Shown piece by piece: positions 30,431 through 37,890 of a stretch of 64,000 nucleotides of DNA. Under the pieces are notes generated by a model. It did not search any database, was not told where the DNA came from, and saw nothing but the letters and a program-made list of their open reading frames with translations. Positions within the stretch are counted from its first letter, which is position 1. Each line of letters starts with the position of its first letter. The position numbers were made by a program, and so were the translations under genes. The DNA lies in NCBI RefSeq assembly GCF_024172165.1, contig NZ_JAMZEB010000002.1, forward strand, positions 3,741,501 through 3,805,500, read 5' to 3'. This DNA is from Nonomuraea thailandensis. Lineage in GTDB: Bacteria; Actinomycetota; Actinomycetes; Streptosporangiales; Streptosporangiaceae.

Positions 30431-31246
30431 TCACCCCGGCGCCAGCCGGCTGAGTCGTTCCCAGGCGCGGTATTGCTCGGCGCGGGCCGACTCCATTTGC
30501 AGCACCATGTCGTAGGAGGCGCTGCCGACGATCAGCCGCACCGGCGGCTCCGGCAGGTCGACCAGCTCCATGATGGTGGACGCGGCGGTGCTCGGGTCGG
30601 GGCCGGCGTCGTCGCCCCACATCTCGCTCAGCTTGGCGCGCAGTTCCGCGTAGGCGGGGTCGGGCTCGGTCGCGGTGGTGCCCACGGTGAACAGGCCGGT
30701 GTCGTAGCCGCCCATCTGGAGGATGGTGACCTTGACGCCGAACGGCTCGACCTCCATGGCCAGGGCCTCGCTCACGGAGTCGAGCGCCGCCTTGCCCGCC
30801 GCGTACATGCCGGTCGAGGCGAAGCCGCCGCCCGCGCCCATCGAGGTGACCTGGAGGATGTGGCCCGAGCCCTGGGCGCGCAGGTGCGGCACGACGGCCT
30901 GGGCGACCCAGACGGCGCCGAAGAAGTTGACGTCGAAATGGGCTCTGAGCTGCTCCTCCGTGGCCTCCTCCACCATGCCGTAGAGCAGGGCGCCGGCGTT
31001 GTTGAGCACGATGTCGAGCCGGCCCCAGGCGGCCACGGCCCGCTCCACGCCGTCGAACACGGCCGCGCGGTCGGACACGTCGAGCGGCAGCCGTACGAGA
31101 GTGTCGGGATATTTCCGGCCCAGCTCCGCCAGCGGCTCCACGTTCCGCGCCGCCGCGACGACCCGCTCACCGGCGGCCAGCGCCGCCTCCGTGAACGCCC
31201 GTCCGAGGCCCCGCGACGCACCGGTGACGAACCATACTCGGGTCAA
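30431..31246 (-). CDS. Short-chain dehydrogenase/reductase
   Basis: A 271-residue classical SDR: cofactor motif VTGASRGLGRAFTEAAL, NNAG in IVLNNAGALLYG, catalytic Ser in QVTSMGAGGG and YAAGK for Tyr/Lys. The long C-terminal part resembles NADP-dependent SDRs of the DHRS/retinol-dehydrogenase-like type. It starts at TTG 31246, with GAGGAGA five bases upstream. It is divergent from a TetR gene, and the CGTCTCG sites between them suggest repression by that protein. Substrate unknown. Confidence 0.87.
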   Translation of the reverse strand: MTRVWFVTGASRGLGRAFTEAALAAGERVVAAARNVEPLAELGRKYPDTLVRLPLDVSDRAAVFDGVERAVAAWGRLDIVLNNAGALLYGMVEEATEEQLRAHFDVNFFGAVWVAQAVVPHLRAQGSGHILQVTSMGAGGGFASTGMYAAGKAALDSVSEALAMEVEPFGVKVTILQMGGYDTGLFTVGTTATEPDPAYAELRAKLSEMWGDDAGPDPSTAASTIMELVDLPEPPVRLIVGSASYDMVLQMESARAEQYRAWERLSRLAPG

Positions 31247-31269
31247 GATTGTCTCCTCAGACTGCAGTT

Positions 31270-31354
31270 GCGAGACGAGACGAACCGTCTCGCTGAATGC
31301 CTCTACTGTGAGGCGTCCGGCCGAGCCTGTCAAGACGCAACGTCTCGTCTCGTT
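31270..31354. promoter_or_regulatory. Repeated CGTCTCG operator between divergent SDR and TetR genes
   Basis: GCGAGACG (31270-31277) and CGTCTCGC (31286-31293) are exact inverted arms across 8 bp. A second element AACGTCTCGTCTCGTT (31339-31354) carries two more CGTCTCG units. The -10-like TATGCT at 31359-31364 lies 7 bp before the TetR ATG, so tetR is probably translated from a leaderless mRNA. Confidence 0.6.
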
Positions 31355-31371
31355 GGGTGTATGCTGCTCGC

Positions 31372-31968
31372 ATGCCGAAGCACCCCGACCCCTCCCGCCG
31401 CAGCGAGCGCTCCCGCCAGGCCATCCTCGCCGCCGCCCGCGAGTTGGTCTCCGAGGTGGGTTACGCCAAGGTCTCCATCGAGGCCATCGCGGCCCGGGCC
31501 GGCGTGGGCAAGCAGACGATCTACCGCTGGTGGCGGTCCAGGGGCGCGGTCGTCTTCGACGCGTTCCTCGCCCTCAGCGAGGTGGACGAGGGCGGCGGCA
31601 TGGCGCTGCCCGACACCGGCGACATCGAGGCCGATCTGAAGCTCGTGATGCGGGCCACGGTGGCGGAGTTCGCCGATCCGGCGTTCGAGGGGCCCATCAG
31701 AGCGCTCAACACGGAGATCATCAGCGACCCCGACCTCGCGGCGCAGTACCGCGAGCGACTGGCCGCGCCGTTGGACGAGGCCAAGAAGGCGCGGCTGCGC
31801 AGCGCGCAGCGGGCCGGCCAGATCGCCGCCGGCACCGACCTCGACCTGGCCCTGGAGCTGCTGTACGCGCCCCTGTTCCAGCGCTGGCTGCACCGCTCGG
31901 GCCCGCTGACCCCCGAGTACGCCGACGCTCTCGTCGATCTCTTCCTCAAGGCCGTGCGCCCGGCTTGA
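31372..31968 (+). CDS. TetR-family regulator
   Basis: A 198-residue TetR protein with a textbook helix-turn-helix (RQAILAAARELVSEVGYAKVSIEAIAARAGVGKQTIYRWWRSRGAVVFDAF) and a TetR_C-type ligand domain rich in Leu/Ala (RYRERLAAPLDEAKKARL-like region). It probably represses the divergent SDR through the CGTCTCG sites. No ribosome binding site is visible and the promoter lies close to the ATG, consistent with a leaderless message. The last codons overlap the promoter of the next gene. Confidence 0.88.
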   Translation: MPKHPDPSRRSERSRQAILAAARELVSEVGYAKVSIEAIAARAGVGKQTIYRWWRSRGAVVFDAFLALSEVDEGGGMALPDTGDIEADLKLVMRATVAEFADPAFEGPIRALNTEIISDPDLAAQYRERLAAPLDEAKKARLRSAQRAGQIAAGTDLDLALELLYAPLFQRWLHRSGPLTPEYADALVDLFLKAVRPA

Positions 31969-31995
31969 CGTTGACGCCACGTCAACGTCTTAACT
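31965..31995 (+). promoter_or_regulatory. MerR promoter with 19-bp spacer and 23-bp palindrome
   Basis: TTGACG (31965-31970) and TTAACT (31990-31995) are separated by 19 bp. GACGTTGACG (31967-31976) and CGTCAACGTC (31980-31989) are exact inverted arms across 3 bp, filling the spacer as in classical MerR operators. The start ATG at 32002 is 7 bp after the -10, so the message is probably leaderless. Confidence 0.75.
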
Positions 31996-32001
31996 GGGAG
32001 C

Positions 32002-32784
32002 ATGCGGATCGGAGAGCTGGCCGCGCTGCTCGGGGTGTCCACCCGGACGGTGCGCTACTACCACCATCAGGGCGTGCTGCCGGAGCCGCCGCGCCTGGCC
32101 AACGGCTACCGCGAGTACGGCATGCGCGACGCCGTCGCGCTGGCCCGCGTCCGCCGCCTGGTCGAGCTGGGCCTGAGCCTGGACGAGGCGCGCGACGTCA
32201 TCGCGGAGGACCGTTCCAGGGAGCTGCCCGAGATCCTCGCCGAGATCGACGCCGACCTCGCGGCGCAGGAGCGGGAGATCCACCTGCGGCGGGCCCGCCT
32301 GGCGGAGGTGCTGGCGCGCGCCGAGGACGGCACGCTCGGCCCCGACGACACCGCCTCGCCGGACCTGGTGGCCTTCCTGCGCGTGGTGGACGTGCCCGCC
32401 TCGACGAGCGCGGCGTGGGACCGCGACCTGCTCGTGCTGGTGGACAGCATGTCGGCGGCACCTGACCGGGAGCGGACGCTGACCATGCTCGACGCGCTGG
32501 CCGCCGACCCGGCCGCGGCCGAGCACGGGCAGGAGTTCTACCGCAGGCTGGACGAGCTCGCCGACGCCGAGCCCGGCGACCCCCGGGTGGCGCCGCTGGC
32601 CGAGAGCCTGGCCGACTACAGCGTCGAACACGTGCTGCACGATCTGCGGCCGGGCCCCGGCTGGGACCCTCAGCAGCTCGAGCCGTTCCTCGAAGGGCTG
32701 GCCCCCGCACAGGCGGAGGTCGTCCGGCACGCGACCCGTCTCATCGCCGCCCGGCTGAACGACCCAAAAATGCAATCGACTTAA
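32002..32784 (+). CDS. MerR-family regulator
   Basis: The 260-residue protein has an N-terminal MerR helix-turn-helix (MRIGELAALLGVSTRTVRYYHHQGVLPEPPRLANGYREYG) and a coiled coil (about residues 75-115). The C-terminal domain of about 150 residues is helical and not one of the metal-binding types: there is no Cys cluster. It probably senses an organic ligand. It controls its own promoter at 31965-31995. No structural gene is adjacent in the same direction, so other targets are unknown. Confidence 0.87.
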   Translation: MRIGELAALLGVSTRTVRYYHHQGVLPEPPRLANGYREYGMRDAVALARVRRLVELGLSLDEARDVIAEDRSRELPEILAEIDADLAAQEREIHLRRARLAEVLARAEDGTLGPDDTASPDLVAFLRVVDVPASTSAAWDRDLLVLVDSMSAAPDRERTLTMLDALAADPAAAEHGQEFYRRLDELADAEPGDPRVAPLAESLADYSVEHVLHDLRPGPGWDPQQLEPFLEGLAPAQAEVVRHATRLIAARLNDPKMQST

Positions 32785-32807
32785 AATTTGCAGTACGCTT
32801 CAGTTTT

Positions 32808-33446
32808 ATGACCGAAGGACTGCGCGAGCGCAAGAAGCGGCAGACCAGGCAGCGCATCTCCGAGGTGGCCATCGGCCTGTTCGTCGAGCGCGGCTTCGAC
32901 GACGTCACCATCGCCGAGGTCGCCGCCGCCGCCGAGGTGTCGGTGAACACCGTCTACAACTACTTCCCGGCCAAGGAGGACCTGGTCCTGCCGCCGGAGG
33001 AGGCCTCGCCGCAGCGGCTGGCCGGCATCGTGCGCGAGCGCGCCCCCGGCGAGTCGGCGGCGGTCGCGGTGCTGGCCCGGCTGCGGCAGGAGGTGCGCGG
33101 GCGCGAGCGCCAGGTGGGCCTGACGGCCGGGTTCGGGCGGGTGCTGGAGATGATGAGGGCCGCGCCCACACTCACCGCCCGGCTGGAGGCGCTCGGGCAG
33201 CAGATGACCGACGCGCTGGCCGAGCTGCTGGCCGAGGAGAGCGGGGCCGCGAGGGACGATCCGCTGCCGCGCGTCGTCGCCTGGCACCTCGGCTGCCTGC
33301 ACGCGCTGGTGCTGTCCGAGATCGGCCGGCGCACGGCGGCGGGGGAGCGGCCCGACACGATCGCGCGGGCCGTGCTGGAGCTGCTGGACGCGGCCGAGAG
33401 CGTGCTGGGCGAGCGGGTCCTGGCCTACGCCGTACGAGGGGAGTGA
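32808..33446 (+). CDS. TetR-family regulator
   Basis: A 212-residue TetR protein. The N-terminal part RKKRQTRQRISEVAIGLFVERGFDDVTIAEVAAAAEVSVNTVYNYFPAKEDLV is standard, and the C-terminal ligand domain is unspecific. There is no clear ribosome binding site; TACGCT-like sequence about 10 bp upstream suggests a leaderless message. The stop overlaps the start of the DUF6204-like gene (GTGA), so the two are an operon. The gap to the MerR gene is only 23 bp but AT-rich (ACTTAAAATTTGCAG). Confidence 0.87.
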   Translation: MTEGLRERKKRQTRQRISEVAIGLFVERGFDDVTIAEVAAAAEVSVNTVYNYFPAKEDLVLPPEEASPQRLAGIVRERAPGESAAVAVLARLRQEVRGRERQVGLTAGFGRVLEMMRAAPTLTARLEALGQQMTDALAELLAEESGAARDDPLPRVVAWHLGCLHALVLSEIGRRTAAGERPDTIARAVLELLDAAESVLGERVLAYAVRGE

Positions 33447-33742
33447 CCGTGTTCAGGGTGACGATCAGGGGCAAGTTCAAGGGGCTCGACGACGCGGGCA
33501 GGGCCGCCGTGCTGGCGGCCTCGGGCGCCGGGTACACCGAGGCCGGCACGTTCACGCACGACGCGAGCGTGTCGGTGTTCACGTTCCGCTGCCAGGTGCC
33601 CGCCGAGGGTCCGGACGACGGCGAGGACGACGGGGCGCTGGGCGCGATGGCGGCGCTGGAGGCGTACGGGCTACCGCACGAGATCCTGAAGATCGCGGTG
33701 ACCGACATGCGGGACATCAGAATTCGCCGGAAATCGGGGTGA
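33443..33742 (+). CDS. DUF6204-like small protein
   Basis: A 99-residue protein resembling the DUF6204 family: FRVTIRGKFKGLDDAGRAAVLAASGAGYTEAGTFTHDASVSVFTFRCQV, then an acidic stretch and a C-terminal LEAYGLPHEILKIAVTDMRDIRI. It is soluble with alternating strands and helices. No catalytic residues are evident. It overlaps the TetR stop codon by four bases and should be co-expressed and repressed with it. Families of this sort commonly accompany TetR regulators in Streptomyces, with unknown role. Confidence 0.75.
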   Translation: MTVFRVTIRGKFKGLDDAGRAAVLAASGAGYTEAGTFTHDASVSVFTFRCQVPAEGPDDGEDDGALGAMAALEAYGLPHEILKIAVTDMRDIRIRRKSG

Positions 33743-33803
33743 AACTATCCGGTGGGTCCGGACAGGTACGGGGTGTCGGACCTATCGGATGAGAGAAGGC
33801 AGC

Positions 33804-34358
33804 GTGACCCGCCATGACCGCAAGCAGCGCTTCGAGGTGATCTACGTTGCCCACTACGCCGACATCCTCGCCTACATCCGGCGGCGTGCCGACTCCCACG
33901 AGGACGCGGCCGACGCCCTCGCCGAGACGTTCGCCACGGCCTGGCGCCGCCTGGACGACATCCCCCAGGGGCCGGACGCGCGCCTGTGGCTGTTCGGCGT
34001 GGCCCGCCGGGTGCTGGCCAACGGCCGCCGGGCCGAGTCGCGCCGCGGCGAGCTGGTGGAGCGGCTCGGCCGCGAGCTCGCCGTGTGGGCGGAGCGGGTG
34101 GAGTCCGCCGAGAACCTGGCGGGCGTGCGGGAGGCGTTCGCGCGGCTGAGCGCCGACGACCGGGAGATCCTCGCGCTGGCCGGGTGGGAGGGGCTGGGCT
34201 CCGACGAGATCGCGACCGTCCTGGGCTGCTCGCGGGCCAACGCCCGGCTGCGGCTGCACCGGGCCCGTAAACGGCTGGCCGCGCGCCTGGACGCGGCCGG
34301 CATCGACCTGGCCCGCATCGGCCTGCGCGCCGTCGCCATGACGAAGGGGGCCATGTGA
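33804..34358 (+). CDS. RNA polymerase sigma factor, ECF-like
   Basis: A 184-residue sigma-70 family protein. Region 2 is visible in YVAHYADILAYIRRRADSHEDAADALAETFATAWRRLDDIP, and region 4 in LSADDREILALAGWEGLGSDEIATVLGCSRANARLRLHRARKRL. GTG at 33804 is chosen, with AGAAGG four bases upstream; ATG at 33789 is also in frame. The downstream gene overlaps its stop (TGATG) and encodes a single-span membrane protein, the usual arrangement for a sigma factor with a membrane regulator. The upstream GAAACTATCC and GTCGGACC elements may be its own promoter. Confidence 0.9.
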   Translation: MTRHDRKQRFEVIYVAHYADILAYIRRRADSHEDAADALAETFATAWRRLDDIPQGPDARLWLFGVARRVLANGRRAESRRGELVERLGRELAVWAERVESAENLAGVREAFARLSADDREILALAGWEGLGSDEIATVLGCSRANARLRLHRARKRLAARLDAAGIDLARIGLRAVAMTKGAM

Positions 34359-35179
34359 TGCACGAGATCGACCGCCTGGTGGCCGGCATCGCACCCGACC
34401 CGGGCCCCGGCACGACGCCGATCGCCAGGGAGCTGCTGGAGGAGATCACCTCCATGCCCGTCGCCGAGTCCCGCGTACGCAGGTGGCCGCGCAGGTGGGC
34501 GGCCGTGCCGGTGCTGGCCACGCTGGCGGCCCTGCTGTCCTTCGGCGTCGCCCAGGCGCCCGCCTCCGCCGCGCTGGACATCGAGGTGGTGGACGACCAC
34601 TACGTGATCACGGTCAAGGACCTGATGGCCGAGCCCGAGGTGTACCAGCGCGAGCTGCGGGCCAGGGGCCTGGACATCACGCTGGACCTGGTGCCGACCT
34701 CCGCGAGCCTGACGGGCCAGATGTTCGTGATCAACGACCTGGACCGGCTGAGGTCGGGCAGACCGGTGCCCGTCGAGGGCCCGATCACCACGATCGACGC
34801 CCCGGGCCCGTGCGAGCGGTTCCTGGGCTGCCCCATCGGGGTGAAGGTGCCGGTCGACTTCGACAAGAAGGCCGAGATCACGCTCGGCAGGCGGGCTCTG
34901 CCCGGCGAGCGCTACAAGATGCCGCCCGGCATCGCCATGCCCGGCGAGCCCCTGCACTGCGTGGACTACGTCAACAGGACCGTCGCCGAGATCTCGGCCC
35001 TGCTGCGCGAGCGGGGCGTCACGCCGTCGTACATCTCCTACGGCAGGCCCTCGGGCCCCTCGGCGCCCGGCGACTGGTACGTGCTCGACGGCGTCATGAG
35101 CGCCGACGGCCAGGCACTCCTGCTGGTCGGCGCCGAGCCCGGCGCCAGGAGCAGCGTCGTGCCCGAGTCCCGCTGCTGA
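34358..35179 (+). CDS. Single-span membrane protein coupled to the sigma factor (possible anti-sigma factor)
   Basis: A 273-residue protein with a cytoplasmic N-terminal part of about 45 residues, one membrane helix (WAAVPVLATLAALLSFGVAQAPASA) and an extracytoplasmic domain of about 200 residues with paired cysteines (GPCERFLGCPIG and LHCVDY). The topology fits an ECF anti-sigma factor, but the N-terminal part lacks the zinc anti-sigma HxxxCxxC motif, so the role is inferred from coupling. The ATG overlaps the sigma stop. The extracellular part may be a sensor or a lipid- or peptidoglycan-facing domain. Confidence 0.72.
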   Translation: MHEIDRLVAGIAPDPGPGTTPIARELLEEITSMPVAESRVRRWPRRWAAVPVLATLAALLSFGVAQAPASAALDIEVVDDHYVITVKDLMAEPEVYQRELRARGLDITLDLVPTSASLTGQMFVINDLDRLRSGRPVPVEGPITTIDAPGPCERFLGCPIGVKVPVDFDKKAEITLGRRALPGERYKMPPGIAMPGEPLHCVDYVNRTVAEISALLRERGVTPSYISYGRPSGPSAPGDWYVLDGVMSADGQALLLVGAEPGARSSVVPESRC

Positions 35180-35192
35180 GCCCTTCCCGCCG

Positions 35193-35235
35193 CTGACCTC
35201 CACCTGACCTTCACCTGACCTCCACCTGCCTTCAC
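35193..35235. repeat. Four 11-bp direct repeats (CTGACCTyCAC)
   Basis: CTGACCTCCAC, CTGACCTTCAC, CTGACCTCCAC and CTGCCTTCAC follow each other without gaps from 35193 to 35235. One repeat per helical turn on one DNA face is typical of OmpR/PhoB-type response-regulator sites. They precede the membrane glycosyltransferase-like gene at 35296 by about 60 bp and could be its control element. Confidence 0.65.
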
Positions 35236-35295
35236 CGCCATGCGTCGTCCTCGGCATGCGCGGATCCCCGTCATGCCCCCACGATCGGATTTCGC

Positions 35296-36672
35296 GTGCT
35301 CACCGACCACCGCGTCGCGCCGCCCGCGCGGCGCCGCCTCGCCGTACTCGCCGACCACCGCGTCTTCGCCGCGCTGCTCGCCCTGGCCGCCGCGCTGCGG
35401 GTGGTGACGATGCTCGGCTACCGCCCCGTCACGCTCTACTGGTACGACTCCTTCACCTACCTCGACACCGCCGCGCACCCGGCCCCGTCGGCCACCTTCC
35501 ATCCGATCGGTTACCCGCTGCTGCTGCGGGCGCTGCTGCCGTTCCACAGTGTGGAGCTGGTCGCGGCCGTCCAGCACGCCATCGGCCTCGCCACGGGGAC
35601 GCTGCTCTACGCGGTGCTGCGCCGCAGGTCGGCGCCCGGCTGGGTGGCGGCGTCGGCGGCGGCGCCGCTGCTCCTCGACGCCTCCTTCCTGCGGCTGGAG
35701 CACGGCGTGCTGTCCGACACGCAGTTCATCTTCCTGGTGGTGGCCGGGCTGGCCGTGCTGATGTGGTCGCCGGCGCTGTCCGCGCGCGCCGCGGCCGGGG
35801 CGGGCCTGCTGTTCGCCGCGGCCGCGCTGACCAGGACGATCGCGCTGCCGCTGCTCCTGCTCGTCGTGCTCGTGCTGATCGTGCGGCGGGTGGGGTGGCG
35901 GCGCCTGGCCGCCCTGGTCCTGGCCGGCACGCTGCCGCTGGCCGGCTACGCCGCCTGGTACGCCCAGCACCACGGCCGTTTCGCCATCAGCGGCGCCGAC
36001 GGCGTCGCCCTGTGGGCCCGCACCATGACGTTCGCCGACTGCGCCCGCATCCAGCCGCCGCCCGCCCTGGCCCGCCTGTGCCCCAACGGGACGAAGGCGG
36101 ACGCGGCCTCGGAGTACGTGTGGGCTCCCGGGGCCTCGCTCAACCTGCTGCCGGGCGACCGCTTCACGCACAACGACCTGGCCCGCTCGTTCGCCATCGA
36201 CGCCATCCTCGCCCAGCCCCTGGACTACCTGGGCCACGTCGTACGCGACACCGCCATCGCCTTCTCCTGGACCCCGATCCCGCATCCCGACCGCACCACT
36301 CCGGCGTTCGGCTTCCGGAGCGGGCACTGGGAACTGCCCGACCAGCCTTTGATCGACAAGGTCAGGCGCGAGTACGATCCGGACCTCCGCGGCCTGTCGT
36401 CGGTCTCCCCGTACGCGGACCTGCTCATCGCCTACCAGTACGCCGCCTACCTGCGCGGCCCGCTCCTGGGCGCGATCCTCCTGCTGGGCGCGGTCGCCGC
36501 GATCCGCCGGCCCCGGGTGGCGCTGCTGCCGTGGGCGGTGGCGATGGGCCTGCTGATCGGCCCGGTCGCCGTGCTGGACTTCGACCACCGGTACGTGCTG
36601 CCCGTCATCCCGGTCGCCTGCCTGGCTGCCGGCCTCGCCCATCCCAGATGTGGGATACGATCCCAAATGTGA
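35296..36672 (+). CDS. Polytopic membrane protein, GT-C glycosyltransferase-like
   Basis: A 458-residue protein with about ten hydrophobic segments. Near the N-terminus, YWYDSFTYLDTAAHPAPSATFHPIGYPLLLRAL has the acidic residues in the first external loop that GT-C enzymes (ArnT/PMT type) use with polyprenyl-phosphate sugar donors. LEHGVLSDTQFIFLVVAGLA and LTRTIALPLLLL match the same fold. It probably transfers a sugar to a cell-envelope lipid or protein. The GTG start is used. The coding end overlaps the promoter and start of the next gene. The 11-bp repeats upstream suggest two-component control. Confidence 0.75.
   Translation: MLTDHRVAPPARRRLAVLADHRVFAALLALAAALRVVTMLGYRPVTLYWYDSFTYLDTAAHPAPSATFHPIGYPLLLRALLPFHSVELVAAVQHAIGLATGTLLYAVLRRRSAPGWVAASAAAPLLLDASFLRLEHGVLSDTQFIFLVVAGLAVLMWSPALSARAAAGAGLLFAAAALTRTIALPLLLLVVLVLIVRRVGWRRLAALVLAGTLPLAGYAAWYAQHHGRFAISGADGVALWARTMTFADCARIQPPPALARLCPNGTKADAASEYVWAPGASLNLLPGDRFTHNDLARSFAIDAILAQPLDYLGHVVRDTAIAFSWTPIPHPDRTTPAFGFRSGHWELPDQPLIDKVRREYDPDLRGLSSVSPYADLLIAYQYAAYLRGPLLGAILLLGAVAAIRRPRVALLPWAVAMGLLIGPVAVLDFDHRYVLPVIPVACLAAGLAHPRCGIRSQM
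36641..36665. promoter_or_regulatory. Palindromic operator over a leaderless promoter
   Basis: ATCCCAGATGTGGGAT (36641-36656) and TGGGATACGATCCCA (36651-36665) are overlapping palindromes. TACGAT (36656-36661) is a good -10 lying 7 bp before the GTG at 36669, so the XRE-cupin message is probably leaderless and self-repressed. All of this lies within the last codons of the membrane gene. Confidence 0.65.
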
Positions 36673-37235
36673 GAAACCTGGAGGACGTGGACGCCCGCCT
36701 CGCCGACCGCCTGGCCGGGCTGCGCGTCGAGCGGGGCTGGTCGCTGGAGGAGCTGGCGCACCGGTCCGGCATCAGCCGCTCGACGCTGTCGAGGCTGGAG
36801 CGCGGCGAGATCAGCCCCACGGCGTCCCTGCTCGGCAAGCTGTGCGAGGTGTACGAGCGGACGATGTCCCGGCTGCTGGCCGAGGTCGAGGACGAGCCGC
36901 CACAGGTCCTGACGGCCGCGGCGCAGCGGGTGTGGCGGGACGACGAATCGGGGTTCGTGCGCCGCTCGGTCTCCCCGCCCCATCCGGGGCTGCGCGGCGA
37001 GGTGGTCGAGTCGACGCTGCGGCCGGGGGCCGACATCTCCTACGACGCGCCGCCCGTACCGGGGCTGGAGCAGCACATCTGGGCCCTGGAGGGAGCGGTG
37101 GAGATCACCGCCAACGGCCGCACGCACCTCGTGGAGGCGGGCGACTGCCTGCGTTTCCACCTGTGGGGCGGCTCCCGATTCCGCTGCCCCGGCCCGGGCC
37201 CGTCCCGATACGCGATCTTCGTCGTCCTGCCCTGA
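36669..37235 (+). CDS. XRE-family regulator with cupin domain
   Basis: A 188-residue regulator. The N-terminal helix-turn-helix reads LAGLRVERGWSLEELAHRSGISRSTLSRLERGEISPTASLLGKLCEVYERTMSRLL; the C-terminal part (from about residue 110) is a cupin with DISYDAPPVPGLEQHIWALEGAVEITANGRTHLVEAGDCLRFHL. Proteins of this type sense small ligands and often regulate an adjacent acetyltransferase, as here. Start at GTG 36669. A GNAT gene follows after 42 bp and is probably in the same operon. Confidence 0.88.
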   Translation: MRNLEDVDARLADRLAGLRVERGWSLEELAHRSGISRSTLSRLERGEISPTASLLGKLCEVYERTMSRLLAEVEDEPPQVLTAAAQRVWRDDESGFVRRSVSPPHPGLRGEVVESTLRPGADISYDAPPVPGLEQHIWALEGAVEITANGRTHLVEAGDCLRFHLWGGSRFRCPGPGPSRYAIFVVLP

Positions 37236-37277
37236 CCCTCACGAGGCCGTCCTGTCCTGCCCACGAGAAGGGATCAC

Positions 37278-37805
37278 ATGCGCACCATCGCCCGCCTGTC
37301 CGCCGAGGAGTTCGAGCACTGCGTCAAGGAGCTGGCCGACCTGCTGGCCGACGCCGTGGACGACGGCGCCTCGCTGGGGTTCGTGACCCCGTTCGACCAT
37401 GACGCCGCGGTCGCGTGGTGGCGGGCGCAGGCCCCGGCGGTGGCCGCCGGCAGCCAGCTCGTGTGGGCCTGCCGCCTCGACGGCGTCCTGGCCGGCACCG
37501 TCAGCCTCATCCCGGCCGCCAAGGCCAACGCCCGCCACCGCGCCGAGATCGTCAAGCTCATGGTCCACCGCGACGCCCGCGGCCAGGGCCTGTCACGCGC
37601 CCTGCTGGCCGCGGCCGAACAGGCCGCCCTCGACTCCGGGGCCACCCTGCTCCTGCTCGACACCGAGACCGGGAGCACCGCCGAGCACGTCTACCTGTCC
37701 GGCGGCTGGACCCGCTACGGCATCGTCCCCGACTACGCCGCCTCCCCTGACGGCGTCCTGCGCGACTGCAGCTTCTTCTACAAGCGCCTGACGCCGTCCG
37801 GCTGA
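37278..37805 (+). CDS. GNAT-family N-acetyltransferase
   Basis: A 175-residue GNAT protein with motif A HRAEIVKLMVHRDARGQGLSRALLAAAEQAAL and C-terminal LLLLDTETGSTAEHVYLSGGWTRYGIVPDYAASPDG. The layout is that of small-molecule or antibiotic acetyltransferases of actinomycetes. AGAAGGGA lies upstream of the ATG. It follows the XRE-cupin regulator in the same direction, and that pairing is common, so the regulator probably controls it. Acceptor unknown. Confidence 0.87.
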   Translation: MRTIARLSAEEFEHCVKELADLLADAVDDGASLGFVTPFDHDAAVAWWRAQAPAVAAGSQLVWACRLDGVLAGTVSLIPAAKANARHRAEIVKLMVHRDARGQGLSRALLAAAEQAALDSGATLLLLDTETGSTAEHVYLSGGWTRYGIVPDYAASPDGVLRDCSFFYKRLTPSG

Positions 37806-37890
37806 GTGCTAGGCGATCGCCGGGCTCGCGTATACGGTCATGGCGCCCGCATGTGTACGGTCAGGGCGCTCCCGCCGGAAGGTGATGTCC

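Noticed and set aside
35193..35235. Calling the 11-bp repeats a PHO box
   Set aside because: The spacing fits, but the units match the Streptomyces consensus at only about eight of eleven positions and key bases differ, so it is reported only as a response-regulator-like repeat.
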